This document shows positions 54,692 to 63,013 of a stretch of 64,000 nt of DNA, in pieces; the stretch's first letter is position 1; every line of letters starts with the position of its first letter. This stretch comes from Promethearchaeota archaeon. Its GTDB lineage: Archaea; Asgardarchaeota; Lokiarchaeia; Sigyniarchaeales; SOKP01. The notes under the pieces are model-generated. The model was not told the origin of the DNA, did no database searches, and was given only the letters and a program-made list of their open reading frames with translations. The stretch is taken from the NCBI GenBank assembly GCA_016839555.1, contig JAEOUA010000006.1:539912-603911 (forward strand). Reading direction: 5' to 3'. A program made the translations under genes and the position numbers.

Positions 54692-56068
54692 TCAATATTC
54701 TATTGTCATATCTTCTAATATTTTTCTTTTTTTAGTTAGTAATAATATCACTATAATTGAGGTGAAAGGTAAAACGGAAATTAATAATATAATAATGCTG
54801 TAATTAGTTGTTTTAATTTCTTTTGAAATTTTGTTAAAATTAAACATAAATGGTAATAAATTATTCTTTTTGTAAATGATAAAACTAGTATTTAGATAGC
54901 TCTCTGTTATCTCAAAAGTTATAATTGAAGAATTGAAATAATAATCGATATAAATATAATAGGAGTCATATAAATTATTATTACTAATATTTAATTTCGA
55001 AATCTTTAAATTAAAATTTTTCTCGCATATATTTCTATCATAAAATTTGGAGGAATTCCAAATTAAATTATTTAAAGAGTTAAATATTTTAATTTGCACA
55101 AAGCAATTTTCATATACTGGATTATATAATAATTCCCAAGAGGCTACTATTTCGATATTTTCGTCAGGATAAAAAAATTCTTTATTCAAATCCAATTTAA
55201 TAGCATTAAATAGTCCTTTTTTAATAATTTCTATTGTTGTGTTACAAAAATATCCTTGCTTTTCAATTGAACTTATTAATGATTTATAATAATAATATAT
55301 TGTAATTTTTAAGGATAAAGAACTATTAAAATCATAATTAATAAAGGATTGAACTGGAATAGTTAAATTTTTTTCAATATTAACCCCCTCTTGATAAAAT
55401 TTGGAAGAATTCCATAAAAGTTCATTAGTAGTATTAAATAACCTAAATTCGATGTAGCTAGTTTCATATTCCAAATCATATAATAACCCATAAGTCATAT
55501 TAATCTCGAGAAACTCATCCGGATAAAATATATTTCTATTAAAATTCAGTTCTGCTATGGAAAAATTACCTTCTCTAAGTATTTTGATTGTTTTATTATT
55601 ATAATGCCCTTCTATAGGGGGGTCACTACAGAAATAGAATAAACATACTGTTAAGTAAATAGATTGTCCCTCGATTATTAAATCCAAATCGTTCTCTATA
55701 GAAAGTGTAAAATTTTTCTCAATATCATCTCCATTTTCATAAAATCTTGATGAATTCCATAAGATATCATAGCTATAGTTAAGAATCTGAATCTGAAAAA
55801 AGGATTCCTCGTTTGGAGGGTCGTCTGGAATTTGTTCTTTATCCCATGAAGCATTAATCTTAATACTCTCATCTAAATAATAAACTTCTCTGTCAGTATT
55901 AAGATAATTTATCTTAAAAAAAGTATAAGCGGTTTCAATCGGCTCGCTACGATTAAACAATTGAGAATAAGAATATAAATCTTCTCTTATAGTAATAAAA
56001 CAAAATGTAGTAGTTAATATAATGAAAAAAGCGACAGAAAAACTAATAATATGAGGTTTTTTCTTCAT
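54692..56068 (-). CDS. Cell-surface protein with three tandem beta repeats
   Basis: 458 residues. A signal peptide or anchor helix is at 7-27 and a C-terminal transmembrane helix at about 423-445 with a short basic tail. Between them are three repeats of about 110 residues (51-165, 172-284, 291-400), each containing a D-E-x3-I strand, an L-x-WNSS-x-FY motif and an E-K-N strand. They are probably Ig-like or beta-sandwich domains. Many N-x-S/T sequons point to N-glycosylation. Unknown ligand; it may be an S-layer-associated or adhesion protein. Confidence 0.7.
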   Translation of the reverse strand: MKKKPHIISFSVAFFIILTTTFCFITIREDLYSYSQLFNRSEPIETAYTFFKINYLNTDREVYYLDESIKINASWDKEQIPDDPPNEESFFQIQILNYSYDILWNSSRFYENGDDIEKNFTLSIENDLDLIIEGQSIYLTVCLFYFCSDPPIEGHYNNKTIKILREGNFSIAELNFNRNIFYPDEFLEINMTYGLLYDLEYETSYIEFRLFNTTNELLWNSSKFYQEGVNIEKNLTIPVQSFINYDFNSSLSLKITIYYYYKSLISSIEKQGYFCNTTIEIIKKGLFNAIKLDLNKEFFYPDENIEIVASWELLYNPVYENCFVQIKIFNSLNNLIWNSSKFYDRNICEKNFNLKISKLNISNNNLYDSYYIYIDYYFNSSIITFEITESYLNTSFIIYKKNNLLPFMFNFNKISKEIKTTNYSIIILLISVLPFTSIIVILLLTKKRKILEDMTIEY

Positions 56069-56435
56069 TTATATATAGATTAAAAAAAAATATATTAAAA
56101 CTCATACAAAATTCTCTGGATTTATCCTCTTTAATTGAAGTTAATTGAATATTTTAAAATTTTATAAAAATATTCTGTCAATTATATGCTAGTGTTATTA
56201 ATTTCAAAAAAAACTAATTAAGATATAATAATTAATAAATTTATAATCTTATCTATATTTTTTCAAAACCATAAATTGGTTTCTGATTCAATAAATTAAA
56301 CCCCGTATGAAAAGCGTTTCAAAAATAGGATTTTTTATTTGATATTAATAATGAAAAAGCATTTATTTTATATATGATTAATTAAGAAAAGAAGTGTATT
56401 TTAAGAAATAATTAGAAATGTTTGATTGAATTTAA
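56069..56435. other. Intergenic region upstream of S17e
   Basis: 367 nt between the divergent surface-protein gene and S17e. It holds a TATA-like TTTATTTTATATA near 56361-56374, suited to driving S17e, and a slightly GC-richer patch near 56298-56330. No open frame, repeat or clear RNA structure was seen. Confidence 0.4.
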
Positions 56436-56633
56436 ATGGGAAAAGTTAGAACTATTTTAATAAAAAACATCTCAAAAGAATTAATAGATAAATATCCAGA
56501 TGTATTCACAAAGGATTTTGAAAAAAATAAAAAATTATTAAACAAATATCTTGATATTAATTCTAAACATTTAAGGAATAGAATCTCTGGATATATTATA
56601 AGTCTCTTAAAAAATAAAGAAAGAGAAGAATAG
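56436..56633 (+). CDS. rps17e: Small ribosomal subunit protein eS17
   Basis: 65 residues, the usual length of archaeal S17e, with the family pattern GKVRTILIKNISKELIDKYP and the ending helix RNRISGYI. It starts with ATG and lies 39 nt upstream of a zinc-ribbon gene. Confidence 0.92.
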   Translation: MGKVRTILIKNISKELIDKYPDVFTKDFEKNKKLLNKYLDINSKHLRNRISGYIISLLKNKEREE

Positions 56634-56672
56634 ATTTAAAATAATTTATCATTATAACAGATTTTTAAAAAT

Positions 56673-57068
56673 ATGGATAAAATTAATATTGAAAAAATGG
56701 CTGAATTATTAAGATCTGGAAATACAATGCTTAACAAATCTTGTCCTGAATGTAATAGTCCTATTTTTAAAAATAGAAAAGGAGAACTATTTTGTCCATC
56801 TTGTAATAGAAAAATCTTAATTATTAATAAAACAACTCAACAAGAAATTAAAAAGATACAAAAAAATCAAATAAAGAAAAAAACCCAAATATTAAATAAT
56901 GATAAAGACGATTTGATAAATCAAACTATCAATAGTTTAAAAGAGAAATTAATTTGGATTTTAAAAATAATGAAAAAAGAAGAACAAGCTGAACAAATAA
57001 AAAAATATATCAAACTTTTAAAAGAGATATATGAATTAATATTTTTACTATCAGATAAAAAACTTTAA
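56673..57068 (+). CDS. Sjogren's syndrome/scleroderma autoantigen 1-type zinc-ribbon protein
   Basis: 131 residues. The N-terminal MAELLRSGNTML helix and a zinc ribbon (CPEC...CPSC, 22-45) match the Sjogren's autoantigen 1 (UPF0148/p27) family, which is widespread in archaea and present in eukaryotes. The C-terminal half is a Lys-rich helical region. Its function in archaea is not established. Co-directional with S17e. Confidence 0.78.
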   Translation: MDKINIEKMAELLRSGNTMLNKSCPECNSPIFKNRKGELFCPSCNRKILIINKTTQQEIKKIQKNQIKKKTQILNNDKDDLINQTINSLKEKLIWILKIMKKEEQAEQIKKYIKLLKEIYELIFLLSDKKL

Positions 57069-57116
57069 AAAAATTTTTTTCAAATTTTTCTTTTTTATAA
57101 TTTTAGAGTAATATAA

Positions 57117-57219
57117 TGCTTCTGCCGGGATTTGAACCCGGGTCACGAGGGTGAGAGCCTCATATGCTTAATCCAAAAAAATGACTATTTTTTGATTGAC
57201 CGAACTACACTACAGAAGC
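57117..57219 (-). tRNA. tRNA-Glu (CUC) with intron in the D arm
   Basis: The minus strand forms a cloverleaf if 28 nt (57165-57192) are removed. Acceptor GCTTCTG/CAGAAGC, D arm GTG...CA-T, anticodon stem TGAGG/CCTCG with loop CTCTCAC (anticodon CUC), T arm CCGGG/CCCGG. The intron lies between positions about 24 and 25, not at the canonical 37/38. Its ends pair (AATC with GATT, plus A/T tracts), as needed for a bulge-helix-bulge. Mature length 75 nt, discriminator A, no encoded CCA. Confidence 0.85.
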
Positions 57220-57304
57220 ATAAAAAAAGGGTCTATTTATAAATAAAATTAAATAAGTTAAAAAATTTAACTTTGTAATCTTCTAATAATATCTTTTTAA
57301 ATCT

Positions 57305-58327
57305 TTAATTCAACTTTGTCTTAAAAAGAGGTTTTAATAAATTAACATAATGGTCTCTTATCGAATATTCTGCTATCCCTGTTGCATCAGAGACTAATTT
57401 TTGAGTTAAAATTGATTTTAAATCATTTTCATTTGCTAGTAATTTATCAGCTAAATATATGACTGCTCCTGTCAGAATAAAGGGATTTCTCCCCCCTCGC
57501 TCCCATATTGATAAACTTTCTAAGATTTCTTGACATTTTCTTGTTAATTTAATTTGAAATTCATTTATTGACCATGGAGAACCTTTATCAATCAAACGCT
57601 TTTGTAAACTCTTATGGTTAATAACTTGGTATACTAATCGAATTAAATAGTTCTCACTTTTATGTGGTTTTGTTTTGACTTCCAATAGTTTTTTATATTT
57701 TAAACCATCTCTTAAGATTAATCGGGGGTTAACTCTATGACCGAATTTTTGAAAGGCGGAAGAAATTTCATTAATGGTTATCGGAGATTTGAAATTTTCT
57801 TCTCTCCCAGCGATAAAAATGCAAAATGCTATTAATGAAATATTATTGATAATCTCTTTTTCTTTTTTCTTAATTTTTTTGTAATAAAATGCTGCATTGT
57901 TTCTTATATTTATATTCAAATTAAGATAAATAGATACTTTTTTTAGAATTTTAAATATACGATATTCTGTCTCATGATTTTTAATTCTTAAAAATTTTGA
58001 GTAATTCTTTTTTAATCTTCTATATAATTTTTGTTCATTGGGAGATAAGAGATTACCTTTTTTATCTTTTAAATATTTTGAATTTTCATAACCAATATAG
58101 GTTCCTAGACCCCCAACAAAATCGGTTCTGTTCCCTAAAGCAACGTATTGTTTATTGGAACTACTCATACAGTTATCTTCTCCAAAACTATAAGAAGAAT
58201 CTTCAAAAATTTTGTTAATAACTAATCCACAATTTTTACATACCCTTTCATAGGTATTACAAATAATATTACCACCACATTCAGGACAAAAATCTTCATA
58301 ATATTCATATAATTTTTCAATTTTCAT
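57305..58327 (-). CDS. tfb2: Divergent second TFIIB paralogue
   Basis: 340 residues. Zinc ribbon CPEC...CKNCGLV (about residues 14-37) is intact, but the B-reader/linker region is different from that of the TFB at 33081 (AL-G-NRTDFVGGLGTYIG), and the two cyclin repeats (about 130-220 and 235-330) are poorly conserved, with a basic insert KKIKKKEKEI. It is a probable alternative initiation factor; archaea use extra TFBs for stress or promoter selectivity. Just downstream of tRNA-Glu's 5' side and of a large non-coding gap. Confidence 0.85.
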   Translation of the reverse strand: MKIEKLYEYYEDFCPECGGNIICNTYERVCKNCGLVINKIFEDSSYSFGEDNCMSSSNKQYVALGNRTDFVGGLGTYIGYENSKYLKDKKGNLLSPNEQKLYRRLKKNYSKFLRIKNHETEYRIFKILKKVSIYLNLNINIRNNAAFYYKKIKKKEKEIINNISLIAFCIFIAGREENFKSPITINEISSAFQKFGHRVNPRLILRDGLKYKKLLEVKTKPHKSENYLIRLVYQVINHKSLQKRLIDKGSPWSINEFQIKLTRKCQEILESLSIWERGGRNPFILTGAVIYLADKLLANENDLKSILTQKLVSDATGIAEYSIRDHYVNLLKPLFKTKLN

Positions 58328-58907
58328 AATATCATCTCTTAAATTTGAATCTTATTCAAAAAAAGTCTTGATAATTTTAATTGAATTTTCTAGAAATACG
58401 GTATTATTCAATGCAATCTTTTTTTAATTAAACAAAACTATATTATTTGGTCAGAGAAGGAGGTCATTAAAAGTAAATCTATAAAGAAAATTTTATCAAT
58501 GCCTCTAAATTTAGAAGAATTATTGTAAATTTAAAAAAAAATAATGAAAAGATAATAAAAAAGGGGAATTAAAATATTTATGTTAAAGTATGGATATATA
58601 ATACTAAATAATGTTTAGACTAAAACCCTAATTCAAATTATAAAAAATAGTTTTAATTTTTAGTAAAAACTTTCTTTTCAAATAAGATTTATATGAAAAT
58701 TATAACTCTTTTAGTAGCTTATATTAATAATATTAGCATTTTAATAAAAAGCAAAATAGCAAAAAATTTCTGAAAATACTTAATTATAATAATATTTAAT
58801 GATTTAGATTTAATAAAAATAAAAATTGATTTAGTATTTCATAAATAATATATATAAAAATAGTATTAAATATAGAAATATTTATTATCACGAAGGTAGG
58901 TTTCTAA
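58328..58907. other. 580-nt AT-rich intergenic region
   Basis: Between the divergent TFIIB and GTPase genes. It contains a strong Shine-Dalgarno-like AAGGAGGT at 58457-58464 with no credible gene behind it, and the promoter of the GTPase gene near its end. No other reading frame, repeat or GC island was found. Confidence 0.4.
58848..58857 (+). promoter_or_regulatory. TATA box of MglA-like GTPase gene
   Basis: ATATATATAA-type element about 50 nt upstream of the ATG; expected start near 58880. A ribosome binding site GAAGGTAGG at 58892-58900 lies 7 nt before ATG 58908, supporting that start. Confidence 0.5.
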
Positions 58908-59597
58908 ATGGTTCGATTTACAACAGATCAAAAGGTATACATTAAACTTTTATATTGGGGGATGGGGGGTTCAGGAAAAACTACCATTGTTGACACATTA
59001 TATAGACTTACCAATGAGAATGAAAAAGATATTAAACCAACTGGGGAATTAACTAAAATCTCAATGGAAAGTGGATCCACATTATATTTCGACAGAGGAA
59101 TTTTCCAATCCACTAAACAAAGAAAAGTTTTTTATCATGTTTATACCGTAGCAGGTCAAAGTAGGTTTTCCCCTTTACGAAAAAAAATTTTCAAAGGAAC
59201 AGATGGGGTAATATTTACTATTGATTCTCAAACACATTTTTTTGAGGATAATATTGAATCTTTAAAAGAATTAAAAAATGTGACAAGAGGTAAATTAATT
59301 AAGGAAATCCCTCTTATAGTTATGCTAAATAAACAAGATCTCACAGAAGTAATAGGAGAAGAAGATATTAAACAAGTATTAAAAGATGAAAAACTTTGGT
59401 ATGAGCCAGATAATGAATATTATATTTGGAATCCTCTCCTCTATAAAACTTGTGCTCTCTGGGATAAAAAAAGAAATATCTATAGAAGTTTTAATGAATG
59501 TGCCAGGAGAACAGTACTTTATCAAATTTATGGTGATGGAAGTGCGCCTATTGGTGTCGATTATAGTCAATTCTCAGAAGATCTTCAAAAAATTTAA
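58908..59597 (+). CDS. MglA-type small GTPase
   Basis: 229 residues. G1/P-loop GMGGSGKT at residues 18-25, a switch region with a conserved Thr, and a G3 that reads TVAGQ instead of DxxGQ, like MglA's TVPGQ. KGTDGVIFTIDSQ resembles the MglA signature, and G4 is NKQD. The C-terminal about 60 residues extend the fold. No lipidation site is visible. MglA-type GTPases switch with a Roadblock GAP (MglB) in bacteria; Roadblock proteins are encoded at 18330 and 62012. Own promoter and RBS. Confidence 0.85.
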   Translation: MVRFTTDQKVYIKLLYWGMGGSGKTTIVDTLYRLTNENEKDIKPTGELTKISMESGSTLYFDRGIFQSTKQRKVFYHVYTVAGQSRFSPLRKKIFKGTDGVIFTIDSQTHFFEDNIESLKELKNVTRGKLIKEIPLIVMLNKQDLTEVIGEEDIKQVLKDEKLWYEPDNEYYIWNPLLYKTCALWDKKRNIYRSFNECARRTVLYQIYGDGSAPIGVDYSQFSEDLQKI

Positions 59598-59879
59598 AAT
59601 TAGCTATTCAAAAAAATAAAAAATCAAAATTTCTCTCTTTTGTAGAATTTAAAAATTTCAAACATAAGACAAATACCATTAATTTTATTTCATTAAATGG
59701 ATTATATTTTAACAAAACATATGGAATTACCACGGTTATAATAATTCAATGAAAGGATTAGACAAGATTGACCTATTTCATATAGGAATGAAAAATTATA
59801 GTTACTTTGAGGATTATAAAAACCTATAATTCTGAAAATAAATAAATTAATTATCATAATTGATATAAAGTGATTTAAA

Positions 59880-60356
59880 ATGGGATTATATAATAGAATT
59901 GAAGAAAAGCTTACTAAACAATTTTCAATATTTCAAATAATGACATTACTAGGTATTGGAGCCTCAGATGTGAGAATTGCGCGAAATCTTCTTAAACAAT
60001 TTCATCAACAAGGATATATTAAAAGAGTTAGTAAAAACATGTATAAAAAAATGGAAAAGGTTAAAGAATCAAAACCCTCTAAAATAAAGGGAAAAATAAA
60101 ACCTGATACTTTAAAAAAGAAAAAGATCCCGAAAACTAAAATAGATAAAAAGCAATTAAATCAGAATCAAATTTCCTTAACAAAATTACATAGATTAGGA
60201 TCCAAAACTGAACAAAAATTCATTGCTCTTGGTATTAGCTCGGTAAATGAGTTAATTAAGGAAAATGCTTCAGATTTAGCCAAATTAATAAACGGGGTTT
60301 CAGAAGATTCTATTAAAGAATGGATTGAAGAAGGAAAAGCTTTACTCAAAAAATAA
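59880..60356 (+). CDS. wHTH plus helix-hairpin-helix protein
   Basis: 158 residues. Residues 1-60 form a winged helix-turn-helix-like domain (ASDVRIARNLLKQFHQQGYIKRV). A Lys/Pro-rich linker (about 62-100) follows, then a HhH/DUF4332-like domain (about 103-155, KLHRLGSKTEQKFIALGI then SVNELIKENASDLAKLI). Probably DNA- or RNA-associated. No partner is evident in the sequence; the neighbouring GTPase genes do not explain it. Confidence 0.6.
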   Translation: MGLYNRIEEKLTKQFSIFQIMTLLGIGASDVRIARNLLKQFHQQGYIKRVSKNMYKKMEKVKESKPSKIKGKIKPDTLKKKKIPKTKIDKKQLNQNQISLTKLHRLGSKTEQKFIALGISSVNELIKENASDLAKLINGVSEDSIKEWIEEGKALLKK

Positions 60357-60517
60357 TTTTTTTATACTTCTTTATTAAAAGTAATCACTTAATTTTTTTT
60401 GAATCATAAGGTTAAATAAGTTAAGTTAAAAAATAAGATTTTATGATCAATTCTAAATTCATCTTTAAAAATAATTAATAATTATAATTTTTCCTTTATC
60501 ATTTAATTATTTGAATT

Positions 60518-61099
60518 TCACACAATAATAGTTATATTTGGAAAAATAGATTTAATTAACATTTTAAATGAATCTAAAACGCCTTCACCCGTAGTAGCAA
60601 TTGTTTTATTAATATGTATTTCTTTAAATCTGTCAAAGTTTATAATTGCATTCAAATCCATTTTATCAATTTTCTCCCCATTATTTAAATCATACTTATT
60701 TAGGGCAATTACAATTGGAATTTGATATAATTCTTCACTAAAATAGTATTTTAATTCTTTCCAAGAACGAAAATTATGATTTAAACAATCCCTTTTTGAA
60801 TCTACAACAAATATTATTCCATCAACACCTTTTAGTGTAGCAGGTCTCGTACTAGCATAAAAATCTTGCCCAGTTGCAGAATAAATAAGAAATTTTAGTT
60901 CCCATTGAGATCCCTTAAATTGTAGTACTCCAAAATCAAAAAATAAAGTTCTACCCACAGTATTTTCAATTGAATTGAGTTGATCTCCTTTATTAAAAAA
61001 GTTAAAGAGAAACTTAATTGATGTCGTCTTACCGGACATAGCAGGGCCATAATAAACAATCTTAACTTGAATTATTTTTGACTCATAATTTAATATCAT
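60518..61099 (-). CDS. MglA-type small GTPase (operon gene 3)
   Basis: 193 residues. P-loop GPAMSGKT, G3 SATGQ in place of DxxGQ, GVDGIIFVVDSK, and G4 NKYD. Closest by motifs to MglA/Arf-like GTPases. The substitution of the G3 aspartate is typical of MglA. It lies 3 nt after the 297-residue unknown gene, downstream of the tandem Roadblock gene, so all three are likely translated from one mRNA. No lipidation motif seen. Confidence 0.87.
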   Translation of the reverse strand: MILNYESKIIQVKIVYYGPAMSGKTTSIKFLFNFFNKGDQLNSIENTVGRTLFFDFGVLQFKGSQWELKFLIYSATGQDFYASTRPATLKGVDGIIFVVDSKRDCLNHNFRSWKELKYYFSEELYQIPIVIALNKYDLNNGEKIDKMDLNAIINFDRFKEIHINKTIATTGEGVLDSFKMLIKSIFPNITIIV

Positions 61100-61102
61100 T
61101 TT

Positions 61103-61996
61103 TTAACCCCAAAAAGATTGTATTTTATCACCAATAAAGCTTAATTTATTGTTTTCAATTAAATCTGAAAAATTTTCGCCCCATTCTTTCTTAATAAATG
61201 AAAGTATCCTTTCAATAGGGACCTCTTTATAATCAATGGTTTCTAATAAGGTTTTGCTCCCTATTTTTGAATCAACTTGCATAGTATTTAATAGATTCAA
61301 TTTTGATAAAATAAAAAAAGCTCTTTTAGATCCCGAATAAAAATTTTGAATTTCTTTTTTAAAAATATTCTTTTTTATTTCTTTTTTTTCAATTTCAAAA
61401 TCCAATAATGATTCTATTAGATCTTTATTTATTTCATTTTTATTAATTTTTTCATACAATACTCTTTTCATCTTATTTATTGAATTTTCTGTATGCTCTG
61501 AAATTTTTATAAGAATTTCTCCTTCTAAATTGAGATTAATTAATTTATCATCAAATCCAATTGCTTTTATACTGATAGTATTTTCCTTTAGAAATATTTC
61601 GAGAAATTTATTTAATTTTTTTTTTATACTTTTCTCAATTGAATTTATATTATTTTCTGGTGGGATTATGATACCAATAACCATCGAAATAAAATTATCG
61701 AATTGTTCTATTGCTTTTATTCCCGTATTTGCGGGGCACCGAATTTGGATTCTCACTGAATTATAATCATTAGATTCATTTTGGATCATACTTTCTAACT
61801 CACTTTTTGAAACAAAATCAGTATAGTAAATAAATTCCTTTCTGAAATTTATTAAATTTAGTAATTCAATAATGAAATCATCAATTACTTCAGAAGATTG
61901 TCCAAATACTATAATTGGAATTCTGTCTAATAAACAATAAAGAAGAAAACATTGCTCTTTTTTTTTTAACTGTTTAAATGATTTAAAAATATTCAT
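61103..61996 (-). CDS. Hypothetical protein of Roadblock/MglA operon
   Basis: 297 residues, no recognised family. The N-terminal half looks alpha/beta (RIPIIVFGQSSEVIDDFIIELL opening and VRIQIRCPANTGIKAIEQFD). Helical and charged segments follow, and the C-terminal about 80 residues resemble a helical domain with FILSKLNLLNTM. It is flanked tightly by a tandem Roadblock gene (15 nt) and an MglA-like GTPase gene (3 nt), so an effector, regulator or scaffold of that GTPase is the natural guess. Confidence 0.65.
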   Translation of the reverse strand: MNIFKSFKQLKKKEQCFLLYCLLDRIPIIVFGQSSEVIDDFIIELLNLINFRKEFIYYTDFVSKSELESMIQNESNDYNSVRIQIRCPANTGIKAIEQFDNFISMVIGIIIPPENNINSIEKSIKKKLNKFLEIFLKENTISIKAIGFDDKLINLNLEGEILIKISEHTENSINKMKRVLYEKINKNEINKDLIESLLDFEIEKKEIKKNIFKKEIQNFYSGSKRAFFILSKLNLLNTMQVDSKIGSKTLLETIDYKEVPIERILSFIKKEWGENFSDLIENNKLSFIGDKIQSFWG

Positions 61997-62011
61997 CTTA
62001 TATGATTTAAT

Positions 62012-63013
62012 TTATTTGATTAACATTTCTCCTAATAAATTCTTAATATCAAAAGAACTGGGTTTTTCTTCTTTCTCAGTTCTTTTTAATACCTCAGATA
62101 TTTTTCTCAAAAATGGTGGTAAATAAAGTCTTATTAAACCCAATTTTTGTTTATTTTTTCCAATTTCAGAACAAAATATACCATCTTTGATTCTATTTAT
62201 AAACTGAAAAGAATGATTACATTCTAATAAAATATCTTCTGCATTCATTTTTTTTAATAACCATGCACATCTATTTGCTACATGAAAAAGCGAATAACTC
62301 ATTGCAGAGATATTATCAATTGTTCTATCTGATAATTTTAAATTCTTTAAGATTTTTGATAATATGAAACCTCCTTCTACAGATAAAAAAGCATAATTAA
62401 GATCTAAAACGGTTAATGAAAAATTATTTAATATTTTATTTAGTTCCCAAGATAATTCTTCAGAAATATTAAATAGAAGTGAGGAAAAATTATAATTTTC
62501 TTCATCAGACTCTTTTATTTTAAATCTATTTAAGATCTCTTGCAATTTTATTTCATCATATTCAATTAGAGGAGGTTTGAATGTTTGCCTTGAACTTAAT
62601 AGAGTTGTTTTAATAGTTTTTAAACAATTATTAGTTTGCAAAAAAATACCTCCTAAATTCACATTTGGTTGGGCAGTTATTCCAATAAAAAATTCATTCA
62701 TATTCTTGAGAATGTCTTGCTGCTCCAAAATTTTATTTAGCGATTCATGAACGGGATTATTCAAAGGAGCGATAAGAATCTTTGCTTTCTTACCCTCGAT
62801 AAGAATGTATTTTAAATTTTTTGGATGTAATTTTATACCTACATTATAAATAGCACTTGCTGCGGAACTTACATTAAATATTTCGTCCTTACTAAGCCAT
62901 ACTCCAGAGGATTGAATTGGATTACCGTCTCTCTGTGTTAAAACAACATTTTCCACTCCTTTCAAATTTTTTATTTGATCTAAATATATTTTAATTTTAT
63001 CTTTAAGATCCAT
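62012..63013 (-). CDS. Tandem Roadblock/LC7 domain protein
   Basis: 333 residues with two Roadblock/LC7 units: residues about 8-100 (VENVVLTQRDGNPIQSSGVWL, then helix and KYILIEGKKAKILIAPL) and about 195-305 (TVLDLNYAFLSVEGGFILSKIL, then ISAMSYSLFHVANRCAWLL and DILLECNHSFQFI). A tandem arrangement would mimic a Roadblock dimer. Such proteins act as GAPs or scaffolds for MglA- or Rag-type GTPases. First gene of the three-gene operon, divergent from 16S rRNA. Confidence 0.82.
   Translation of the reverse strand: MDLKDKIKIYLDQIKNLKGVENVVLTQRDGNPIQSSGVWLSKDEIFNVSSAASAIYNVGIKLHPKNLKYILIEGKKAKILIAPLNNPVHESLNKILEQQDILKNMNEFFIGITAQPNVNLGGIFLQTNNCLKTIKTTLLSSRQTFKPPLIEYDEIKLQEILNRFKIKESDEENYNFSSLLFNISEELSWELNKILNNFSLTVLDLNYAFLSVEGGFILSKILKNLKLSDRTIDNISAMSYSLFHVANRCAWLLKKMNAEDILLECNHSFQFINRIKDGIFCSEIGKNKQKLGLIRLYLPPFLRKISEVLKRTEKEEKPSSFDIKNLLGEMLIK

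Noticed and set aside
58457..58464. Perfect Shine-Dalgarno AAGGAGGT in the 580-nt gap
   Set aside because: The only frame behind it is about 20 codons long, starts with ATT and is too close to the SD; probably fortuitous.
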